Source: Rhyacophila brunnea (taxonomy: Eukaryota > Arthropoda > Insecta > Trichoptera > Rhyacophilidae). From it: a stretch of 64,000 bases of DNA. Positions 22,102-30,654 of the stretch are shown here, one piece after another. The translations under genes and the position numbers were made by a program. Every line of letters starts with the position of its first letter. Position 1 is the first letter of the stretch. The DNA lies in the NCBI GenBank assembly GCA_022495005.1, contig JAGYXB010001068.1, forward strand, positions 186,001 through 250,000, given 5' to 3'. The notes under the pieces are model-generated. The model did no database searches, was not told the DNA's origin, and saw only the letters and a program-made list of their open reading frames with translations.

Positions 22102-22175
22102 TAAACCAGTATTTCCCAACCATTTTATACCTTTGAACCGGTAAAAATAAGAGAAATATTTTGGGGACCGTTAAC
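22102..22175 (+). repeat. hAT terminal remnant
   Basis: CAGTATTTCCCAACCATTTT followed by CCTTTGAACCGGTAAAAATA is a typical hAT left end. The opposite end was not found. A similar right-hand type end, in reverse, lies at 26578-26628. Confidence 0.5.
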
Positions 22176-22277
22176 GCATAAAAAATATTATTACTTAATA
22201 CAGTAAGTGTTTATTAGTATTTAAATCATTTTTTATATTTAATATATAAATTGGTGGGGTTTACTACTAGAAGTATG

Positions 22278-23090
22278 GGTATTGTTCGGTTATCAGTAAT
22301 ACAGCGGAAAACACATTTTGAAAATACCCGATATACTGGATTATTTGTTAGTTTGGGTTAGTTTAGGTTAGGTTAGTGATACACTCTCACATTAACCTAT
22401 TGCTATGCCTACACAGTAACTTCAGAAAAGGCTGAAACATGTTACCTAATCTCAAAAATCGTCGGCTTAACAAAACATGCAACCAAGCTCCTTGATAACC
22501 CGTCAATATATTCTACTTAAGTATTAAATGTATGTTTAGTTAATGAAATGTAAATTGTACAGCGTGATGGGTGAATGTAATTTAAATTCAGTAGAATCGT
22601 TTATAATAGTAAAATCATAATTCCAAATACTAAATACGCAATAATATTAAAATAGCAACACCATTGTAAAAAATATTGTTTTGGTTGCGTTACTGAATAA
22701 AGAGAACGCCATCGCGTTTCCGATATATATATTTTCTTGACTGGGTATTGTGAACCCTGTCGAAGTCAATTAGCGTCTAAGGTTCAACCGCTAAACACTG
22801 ACTGTCGGGAAGTTTATTAATGTGCTCGTAAAAAGAAAATATTATAATAAAGGTGAAGCTGCCAAAAATTTGTGTTACCCGTGAATTACCCGAGTCTAGC
22901 GAAATAAAGTTTAATAGATATAATAAAATCTTTGACACCTCGGGTCGCCGACTGAGCTAAGCCCCGAAAGACCTGAGGATATGTCATTAGGTTAGGTTAG
23001 GTTTGGTTAGGTTAACCTAACAAATAATCCAGTTTATCGGCTATTTTCAAAATGTGTTTTCCGCTGTATTCCTGATAACCGAACAGTACC
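22278..23090. mobile_element. MITE carrying (TTAGG)n telomere-type repeats, with an insertion
   Basis: An exact 8-bp target duplication GAAGTATG (22270-22277 and 23091-23098) bounds TIRs of about 75 bp that begin GGTA(C/T)TGTTCGGTTATCAG and include ACAGCGGAAAACACATTTTG and CTGGATTATTTGTTAG. The core is made of TTAGG and near-TTAGG units. The core is interrupted by 610 bp at 22377-22986, so the element proper is about 203 bp. A second copy at 59063-59250 lacks that insertion and shows the uninterrupted core. Eight-bp duplications fit hAT, P or Merlin; the terminal GG does not decide. Confidence 0.85.
22377..22986 (+). repeat. Probable solo LTR inside the telomere-type repeat
   Basis: 610 bp inserted between TTAG (22373-22376) and TTAG (22987-22990), starting TGATACACTC and ending TATGTCA, that is TG...CA with a 4-bp duplication. 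AATAAAG at 22698 could be a polyadenylation signal. No frame. The empty site exists in the copy at 59063-59250. A different insertion type is possible because TTAG is also a repeat unit of the target. Confidence 0.6.
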
Positions 23091-23099
23091 GAAGTATGT

Positions 23100-23430
23100 A
23101 AGTCTTCCATGTGGAGTAATTGAAATTTGCAAGTTTGACACGCGCTCTAAAATCAGTCACAATATCAATTTCTTTGTGATTTATGTGCATGTTATATATA
23201 TCGGATGACCTTGAATTTTTCTAGCATACATAGTATTCATATCTAGGCACTGATAGGTATGGGTTTACGTAGGGTATTAATTTATACTTTTCACTGATTC
23301 AGGGACATTGTAAGTATATTTCGCTTGACAAGTAACAATTAATAACATTTGTAAACGCACGGACCAAAAAGGTGGCAAATCGTATTTAAAGACGACGTTT
23401 AAGGCTCAAGGGTAGGTGACCGACTGACCG
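23100..23430. other. Interval without identified feature
   Basis: No coding frame or repeat was recognised between the MITE and the copia element. Confidence 0.35.
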
Positions 23431-23437
23431 TACTACC

Positions 23438-23759
23438 TGTTGATATATAGCCGTCTAATATAATAACATAACTAAATATTATAAATAATAATATAAGAAT
23501 ATTATTAATACGTTTAACTACGGCACTGGCTGTCCGCCAATGCTAAATTCTAATTAATACTATCTACAGTTAAATGTTCACTTGAGTGTCCGGCGTGACA
23601 TTAGTGTATAATCGAAGGTCTATTGTAACGGTCGCATAATCAATGTAATCTATTACTCTGTACATTATTATTCATGATGATGATAATAATAAAGTTAATC
23701 ATATGAAGAAAACCATGTTCATAATTTAACATCCTCTAAACGATCCATTATTCCCAACA
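23438..23759 (+). repeat. 5' LTR of the copia element
   Basis: Starts TGTTGATATATAG and ends TTATTCCCAACA, so the ends are TGTTG...CAACA. It directly follows the target duplication and directly precedes the primer-binding site. AATAATAAAG near 23683 may serve as polyadenylation signal. Confidence 0.9.
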
Positions 23760-23775
23760 TGGTAGCAGAACGTGG
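23760..23775 (+). promoter_or_regulatory. Primer-binding site, half-tRNA initiator-Met type
   Basis: TGGTAGCAGAACGTGG follows the LTR without a gap. Copia elements prime from an internal fragment of initiator Met-tRNA and typically show TGGTA(T/G)CAGAGC here; one base differs. Confidence 0.75.
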
Positions 23776-23992
23776 TTGAAATATAAAACAAGTGCAACGT
23801 GGTTTAAAACGTAAAACCAGTGCTCCGTAAATTGTACCGCGGGTTCCCGGTAATAATAATAAAAGTGCAATTACAGCGGATCAGAAAACCGACCGCTTAA
23901 TTAAGTGAAACGCAGTGGCGGCGTAAGGCTGCAAAATAATTCAATGAAAAAAGAAAAATAAATAAATAATAAATAAAATTATTATTACGAAA

Positions 23993-24412
23993 ATGGCAAA
24001 TCTAACGAAGATCACAGAGGTAAATATACCAATCTTCGAAGGAAGGAATTACAACAGCTGGAAATACAGGTTGCTGAACATTCTAGAATACAACGAGTGT
24101 CAAGCGCCAGCAATCCGAACAATGGAAACAACAGAAAAATATGCGGAATGGAAAAAACTAGATTTAAAAGCCAAAACCATTCTAATTAGTGCAGTTTCCG
24201 ATAGCCAATTAGAATTTAACAAGAACTGCGACACGACATTGACAATGCTGAAAAAACTAGATGAAATACACTCAACGAAATCAACGCCGATGCAGATAAT
24301 CTGCAGGTCAAAAATTGAGGAAATTAAAATGAAAAACTATGCAACAGTCGATGATTTCTTCTTAGACTTCCAGAAAACCTGCAATGAATATGTAAATGCA
24401 GGTGGTATATAG
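23993..24412 (+). pseudogene. Copia Gag, N-terminal part only
   Basis: An open frame of 139 codons starting MANLTKITEVNIPIFEGRNY. It has the Gag N-terminal hallmarks of copia elements: F.G.NY..W..R....L at residues 15-35, then AWKE-type sequence (AEWKKLDLKAKTILISAVSD, residues 43-62) and the helical LKKLDEIHSTKST block (81-93). It ends at a stop just after QKTCNEYVNAGGI, where a deletion joins Gag to integrase out of frame. The CCHC zinc knuckle that normally follows is absent. ATG at 23993 is the first start after the leader and lies 233 bp past the LTR, the normal layout. Confidence 0.85.
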
Positions 24413-24414
24413 CA

Positions 24415-25345
24415 AGATGTTTAATTAAAGAGGCGCGCATAAGTAAAATTTATTGGCCCGAGGCAATAAATACAGTTGCCTATTTAAAAAATCGAACTAT
24501 CGCAAATACGTGCGAGAATAAAACGCCTTATGAAATATTTTTCGGGGTTAAGCCGAAAGCCAAACATTTAAAAATTTATGGCTCAAGAGTTTTTGTCCGA
24601 ATTCCGGAAATAAACAGAAAAAAATGGGACGATAAGTCACAAATCGGAGTACTCGTAGGATATACACATTTCGGGTACCGAGTTTTGGTTAAAAATAAGG
24701 TGATCGAGGCAAGACATGTGCAGGTTATCGAAAAAGGTACAAGACTAATATGCCTAGAAAATCAGACTAATGAAAACACTTTCGACGGAAATAACGAATC
24801 ACAAAACCGTGTAAATATTGATCTAAATGAGCAGGGCTCGGAGATCGAATTGAGCGAAAGTGAAAATGAGCGTGAAAATGATAATGATAATGAAGTATTT
24901 GTTGAAAATGAACAGGCGAGCGAATCGGTCAAAGTTAAAACTAGACGAGTATCCGCACGCGAAAAAAAGACAGTTGAGCGTTACGGAAATCCTATAGCTC
25001 ACTGTATATACGTTAATTACATAAACGCAAATGCGCCAAGTACATATGAGGAAGCTTTAACCTCGAAAGACTCTGACCATTGGCGAACGGCGATGGATTC
25101 AGAAATAAACTGTCTAAATAAAAACAAAACATGGCGTCTAGTCGATAAGCCGACTGATAAGAAAATAATCGATGTAAAATAGATATTTAAAAGAAAGAGC
25201 GATGATACATATAAAGCGCGTCTAGTAGTACGCGGCTTTCAACAAAGAGAACACTTGGAAAACGTTTATTCCCCCGTGGGAAAAATGTTAACTTTTAAAA
25301 TTCTTGTGAGTTATTGCACAACGAATAATCTCTTCATTGACCATT
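24415..25345 (+). pseudogene. Copia Pol fragment: integrase C-terminus plus RT N-terminus
   Basis: Translating from 24415 gives RCLIKEARISKIYWPEAI and YLKNRT, the classic end of the copia integrase catalytic core, then NKTPYEIFFGVKP and LKIYGSRVFVRIPE of the C-terminal region. An acidic linker follows (24835-24915, rich in Glu, Asp and Asn). RT begins at WRTAMDSEINCLNKNKTW. The Trp expected after IIDVK is a TAG stop (25180-25182), yet the frame continues intact with ARLVVRGFQQRE and YSPV beyond it. The frame then runs into the truncated 3' LTR. The RT active site YVDD is missing. The stop and two deletions make this non-functional. Confidence 0.88.
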
Positions 25346-25347
25346 CA

Positions 25348-25436
25348 TTCATGATGATGATAATAATAAAGTTAATCATATGAAGAAAACCATGTTCATA
25401 ATTTAACATCCTCTAAACGATCCATTATTCCCAACA
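25348..25436 (+). repeat. 3' LTR remnant of the copia element
   Basis: Contains only the last 89 bp of the LTR, identical to 23671-23759, joined directly to RT coding sequence. The deletion removed the 5' 233 bp of the LTR and upstream pol. A short shared ATTCAT at the joint suggests end-joining. Confidence 0.9.
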
Positions 25437-25441
25437 CTACC

Positions 25442-25835
25442 TACTCTCGATCCTTCGTCCGCCCAGAAACAGATAACGGTAACTATCTTTTTGTCTGTTT
25501 CGCTGTGCATCCTGGTCTAGCCTTGACTCATTTACAGTTACAATAATATTACCATTATATTCCCAACTCTGTCGATTGGAGGATTTTGGCATTATGATAT
25601 TTGGTATCAGCACATTGTTCGTTATTAACTCTAAATATCTAAATTATCCAATTACCAACTTTTGGCAGCAACCCCACCATATAAGATACAAATTTAATAA
25701 CAGTCTGATTGAAAATATAACATTACACAAATACTTGAAAATACTATTGTTGGATTAAAATAATCAGAAACTGATTAGTTAATACATCGTAAATTTATAA
25801 GGTACTTTTGGAAATTTGAGAAAGTTAGTTTTAAA
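25442..25835. other. Interval without identified feature
   Basis: A 60-codon open frame at 25576-25758 has no recognisable motif and looks like chance. Confidence 0.35.
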
Positions 25836-25837
25836 AT

Positions 25838-26245
25838 AATTACAAGATAAAAAGAACTTTTTATATACAACGTTTTTAAATTTTCTGTTAAATCATATAA
25901 ACTTGACTTAACTTAAACGATCATAGAATACTGAAATGTCATATTGACATTTCATTTTGATTTCCATAGGAACGCACGTATATATTAATAATTTAGTTGC
26001 TAGGACAATCCGCTTAGCAACCAATAATGGTGTCGAAATAACTTTTCATACAAAACAGAATTAACTGAAAATGAATTCAATTCTACTTAAAGATGGCTAA
26101 AAGTATTAAAACATGCATTGGCATCGTGTTCTGATATATTCTAAAAGTTTCAAATGTCTAGCTAGTCGGGAAGTCACTTAAAAATCGATTCTAAGATTTA
26201 TACCGGACAAATAAGAATACGAGCTAAGAAAAACGTTGTAAAATA
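25838..26245 (+). repeat. Dispersed repeat R4, copy 2
   Basis: Matches 39957-40440 over nearly its whole length and 1660-2072 in reverse: ACAAGATAAAAAGAACTTTT at the start and GGACAAATAAGAATACGAGC at the end. Non-coding, superfamily unknown. Confidence 0.75.
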
Positions 26246-26249
26246 ATGC

Positions 26250-27360
26250 AAAATCTACTGCCACAAATTACGAGAGTTGATAACCATTAAGCTTCAATTT
26301 TATTTCAGATATACGATATTGCTACGACGTCCATTCGGATTCTCTGTTTGGATTTTGTTACTGACAGGTGAAAAAATTTTCTCTCATGAAAAGGTACTTA
26401 TGTTGTCGAAAATGTGGACAATACTTTATTGGTTATGTAACTAAACATGTTTTTATTTTATATCTGAATACCAATCAAAGGAATGGCATCAACAGACAAC
26501 TCGTTTAGTCTTCTTTATTGTCAAATATCAATTATATGCAAGCATATGGATTTTAAAATCAGAGATAACTATTTGTTGACCGGCACCGGTCCGAGTACCG
26601 ACGATTGGGAAACACTTTTCAAAACGACACCAGAGGTTATCTTTATGTAGTTTGTTTTAATCCGCCAGTTAAGTTCATGACAGTTTAATCTGCAAAACAT
26701 TAGAAATTTAATGTCACCATAAAAAAATTGCGGGAAACTTTTTTTTTTATTACAAATGCTAACTACCTACTTTAAAATATGAAATCTGTTGTCGTTAGAC
26801 AATGCATGACCTAATCGATTCCCAGAAACACCTTTTACGCTCCAAAACAAAAAATTTAAACTGCTGTAGTTTAGAGCAGAGGTTGTGATTGAGAAATCTC
26901 GTTGTTTTTATTCGATTATCTACCACAGTTATTTTAAGATGTAGCATTTGCGAATTCTTGCGCAGCCCCTAACATGCCTCTCGAAACGCCAGTTGAGAAT
27001 CATTATATTAGATCGATAGTGTCAATAAGTTGATTAAAAAAATAATATTTAAATTTCATTCAGTTATTTAATGGACATCCAATCTGTGAGCTCGACCAAG
27101 TTTGCATTGTGGCAATTCACGCGGAAAAGTCACAGGTTAACACTGATAATTTGATACAATCATTAATATATGTCGTTTAAATACTTCTTACTCAGTTTTT
27201 TAACGATTTTCTTGTCACAAAGTGACCTGTGCAAACAATGAATTTTCTTAATAGTCACTTCAAATTATTTTACATAGGTACCTATACTTTGTATGAAAAA
27301 ATTAAAAACATCTCATGCATACACAAGAATAAATTATTTTATAGAAAAAAATGACACCCG
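26250..27360. other. Mostly unidentified, with one hAT-end remnant
   Basis: At 26578-26628 the reverse strand reads GTGTTTCCCAATCGTCGGTA then GGACCGGTGCCGGTC, like a hAT terminus. The rest of this interval shows nothing I can support. Confidence 0.4.
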
Positions 27361-27425
27361 ACGGGACTACATTCTCAAATCTTGTGTCTCATTCGTTGAA
27401 GGAAATAAATAGTTTATTAAATTAT
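27360..27425 (+). repeat. SINE-B 3' fragment
   Basis: CTACATTCTCAAATCTTGTG and TAAATAGTTTATTA match the 3' end of the repeat at 27545-27835 and 4025-4095. Confidence 0.5.
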
Positions 27426-27544
27426 TAGCAAGTCTAATTACATTATAAAAACTAAATAATGGAGTGATCTGCAACGTCGGTTAGTAATTAAGGAATTAAT
27501 TGATACTTACCTTAATTTAATATTAAAACCGATAACCAACATTA

Positions 27545-27835
27545 TAACGCAATTCGATAAGCATTTCCATGTAACTTCTACTACTAGTAAGTTTAAGACG
27601 TCGTAGTTCAGTAAGATGCCCGTAGCTTAATTGGAAAAGTATACTGGCGCGAATCCAGCAGATACTCATGTTCAAGTCCCGTCGGGTGTCGTATTTTTTT
27701 TCTACAAAATGATTTTTCTATTGTGTATGCATGAGATGTTTTCAAATTATGTATATTCAGTATATAGAATATTACCTTTTTAAATCTTGTGTCTTATTTG
27801 TTGAATAAAAGAAATAGTTTATTACATACACTTTG
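27545..27835 (+). repeat. tRNA-related SINE-like repeat (SINE-B), copy 2
   Basis: The uninterrupted copy of the repeat that is split at 2702/4025. It has CGCAATTCGATAAGCATTT, GATGCCCGTAGCTTAATTGG (A-box-like) and TGTTCAAGTCCCGTCGGGTG (B-box-like), and ends in TTGAATAAAAGAAATAG. It serves as the empty-site reference for the LINE insertion at 2703-4024. Confidence 0.72.
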
Positions 27836-27889
27836 AATTACAATATTTATTAGAAGCCTAGAAATTTATCATACAGGCAAAGAACGGTA

Positions 27890-28080
27890 TTCATTTTAAA
27901 AAAAACCAGCATGTTGATTTCCAGGCATATCTGTGTATAATATTCTAGCTTTATAAATAGAAGTTTAAAGCTATTTGCGGTGTCGAAAAATGATAGATTT
28001 AACGCCATACGCTAGATCGATTTTTTTAAAGCTATATTCATATTAAAAAATGCTAGATCTAGTAATAAACTTGCTAAGTT
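27890..28080 (+). repeat. Dispersed repeat R6, copy 2
   Basis: ACCAGCATGTTGATTTCCAG, TATAATATTCTAGCTTTATA and CTATTTGCGGTGTCGAAAAA match 20120-20205. Non-coding. Confidence 0.5.
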
Positions 28081-28089
28081 GGCAACGTT

Positions 28090-28688
28090 GGTTCTTATAC
28101 GGCAAGAAAACAGATAGTATGTGTTGCATATTATGGGATGCTACGATTCGATGATTTTTAACAAGTGAATAACAAACCAAAGAAATATATTATTATACAA
28201 TAAAATAAATATTACGCTCAACTATTTGTATCGGTCATATAATAAACATTACGATTGTCTTTTTAACAATGCCGTATTTTAAAATAAACGCTCTTTTATG
28301 TTTTCCCTGGGTGCATTAGGAAAAATGATCATTATTAAAAATGCATTCAAGTACTTACCTAATTATATTACAATATTTTTCACTTTCAATTGCAATTAGA
28401 CTGTTTGTCTTCTTCCGCGCTGTCAGGTCGTGTCCACTTTCTAACGTTGGCAAAATCCGTTGCATTTCCTGGGCCAAAACATACCAATAACTATAACCTA
28501 ATAACTTGAAAGTGAATATTTTCATTACAAGTTTAAATCAAGTTAAACTGTTACTTTACTTTTTAAACCACAAAGGTTTAGTAGCACCCGCTATTAATAT
28601 ATTATTAAAAACATATGTAGGTACTAACATATTCCATCGTCTTTTTCTATGCATGATCTACCTGTAATAATACTCGTACAATAATTTA
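28090..28688. other. Interval without identified feature
   Basis: No supported structure. Confidence 0.35.
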
Positions 28689-28689
28689 A

Positions 28690-29445
28690 GAGCGTACCTC
28701 AGTGAAACGGCAAATAATTTTCAACAGTAGGTGCGACGAAATTTCTCACTAGTCGCCAATCGGAGACAGATAGTCGAGGTGTCCGCACGTCAATTTGTTT
28801 TGTCATGGCGTCGGATAAAAATATTATTAAATCGTGTAAAGATGACTAAGAAACTTTACGTATGTACTTAAAAAAGAAAACAAGTCAGTGAATATACTAT
28901 TATTATTAGTAATATAACAATAAACATAACGTTAAATGGACGCATGTTGGATTTTTATGACAAATCGACCGTGATTAGGAAAAAGGGCGTAACCCTCACA
29001 GAACAAATTTTACAGGAGGGGAACAAAAAACGTTTTTTGAATGATTTTATTTTAATATTTTTTTTAAATAGGCACAGACAGACATTATATGCATGATGAC
29101 TGATGACTTGGTGTAATATATTTTCGATCTAATAATAATCAAAGAAGTTATTACAGAAAAATCATTAAAATTGAGGGTAAATGTTTTTCCTTAAATTAAA
29201 TCTTAATTAATCTCAATTAGACCTGAATTTAGATAATAATTCGGCATTTGCGGCTTAAGTAATTTGTAGAGAACGTGTATTTAGTTGTATACATTGTTAA
29301 TATCTAATAAAAGCACTTTTCGAGGGTTACGCCCTTTTCCCTAAACAAAGTCGAAATTATATTTCGTTCAGCACTCATCATTTGCACAATCCGCGCATCG
29401 CCTAGCCACGATCTTTTTAGACCATGCCTCAACTGAAGTATGTGT
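28690..29445 (+). repeat. Dispersed repeat R2, copy 2, split by a MITE
   Basis: Matches 8635-8985 in two parts: 28690-28964 (GGCAAATAATTTTCAAC, AATCGTGTAAAGATGACTAA, TTAAATGGACGCATGTTG) and 29355-29445 (AATTATATTTCGTTCAGCAC, CGATCTTTTTAGACCATGCC). The break is exactly where the MITE sits. Confidence 0.78.
28965..29354. mobile_element. MITE with about 33-bp TIRs inside repeat R2
   Basis: The inverted ends share GGGCGTAACCCTC and TTAGG(G/A)AAAAGGGCG. Outward, TCGAC is also inverted, so the element probably runs TCGAC...GTCGA, flanked by a 2-bp AA duplication. It is 390 bp and non-coding. Removing it restores continuity with the R2 copy at 8905-8915. Confidence 0.7.
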
Positions 29446-29477
29446 GTAATATTTTCTTTTTGATCAGAGTTTTGGCA

Positions 29478-29585
29478 ATTTTTACGTACGCGTGCCAAAA
29501 TATCCCAAATAGTATTTTTCAACTGTCTGACGTGCCGAGCAGTTATAAAAAAATAGTTTTTAAATTTCTATTAAAAAAAATATGA
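29478..29585 (+). repeat. Fragment of the hAT element at 46655-47466
   Basis: CGCGTGCCAAAATATCCCAA, TATTTTTCAACTGTCTGACG and AAAAAAATAGTTTTTAA match 46682-46775 in order. Confidence 0.65.
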
Positions 29586-29599
29586 TATTCTAGATACCA

Positions 29600-30222
29600 C
29601 TCACAGAACATAGCACACATACTTAGAGATTTATCACTTTTTTTCAATTACACCATACATTTCGGTTCACCAATTTTGAAACTGTCTGCCAGAATTACGA
29701 CTACTAGCTTCACCAAGTTTTTGTTCCTTATTTGGTGCAGTCATTTTTTGAAGGTAGAAATGAAATTGTTTATTAATGTATTATTTAATTTGGTTATTTA
29801 CGCACAAATTGATACCAGAATTGCTCCGATCAGATGAGGCATGCTCTCGGTACAGTGGTCTCAAGCATTGTAAATTGATCAAAATAAGAGGTTCGTGGCG
29901 CGGCATTCCCCGCCGCCTGAAGAGGTTAGTGCGATAATATTATATGACGCATAAAGTTTAAGGACCGATCTAAGCAATTATATATTTAAATTAAACGTAA
30001 TGCTTAATCTTGAAAAGTATTTGCTTACTATATTTTATACGATGCGATCTGTAATTTATTATTATTATAGGTATTTTTTTTCTTCAAACGTATGCCGTAG
30101 GTTTGTTACCACTGGTATATAACCATAACATATTTTTTGTCTATTTATTATGATTCAAAAACTACTTGTATATTAATATTAATGAAACTTGCACATCTTA
30201 TATAGTACACATAATTATTGGT
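29600..30222. other. Interval without identified feature
   Basis: Nothing supported on either strand. Confidence 0.35.
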
Positions 30223-30224
30223 TT

Positions 30225-30650
30225 GACAGTAGATGAGGTGGATTTTTATTTATCTTGGTGCAGTAGTACAGATAGTCGTAACAATGGTCGGGTTAAAATT
30301 ACGGTGTAGAGTGATCAAAGGTTTCTTGGGAGACTTGATTCGATTGGGATGACAGTTGACTCTGTCGAGTGAAGGACTCGTGACAATAGCATTGCGTCTA
30401 GTGACGGATTCGATGAGTGAGTGAGGATTCATGCATTGTCCTTCCAATTTATACAAATAATGCAGTACATATATTACAAGAGATAATGTTGCAATTAACA
30501 AATAAAAACAGACCCTACTGATCTAGTTATGTTTGAGAAAATGCTGACTATAATTATCGCTCTATTGTTTTGTTTTGTCAACAAACTATACATATTAAAG
30601 TATGTCACTCATTTAATGCTGAGTGGTACGATTGCTACATCTTGGTTGCA
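30225..30650 (+). repeat. Dispersed repeat R3, copy 2
   Basis: Shares GACGGATTCGATGAGTGAGT, ATTGTCCTTCCAATTTATAC, GACCCTACTGATCTAGTTAT and GGTACGATTGCTACA with the copies at 16540 and 44865. Its CTACA end could be an LTR end. Confidence 0.65.
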
Positions 30651-30654
30651 ATGT

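Larger units (their letters stand above)
23438..25436 (+). mobile_element. Copia-type LTR retrotransposon, internally deleted
   Basis: A perfect 5-bp target duplication CTACC (23433-23437 and 25437-25441) encloses a 322-bp 5' LTR, a primer-binding site, a gag start, a fused integrase/RT fragment and a 3' LTR reduced to its last 89 bp. These 89 bp are identical to the 5' LTR. Protease, the integrase core, most of RT and RNase H are gone, so it cannot mobilise itself. LTR identity and the exact duplication suggest that insertion was recent relative to its neighbours. Confidence 0.92.
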
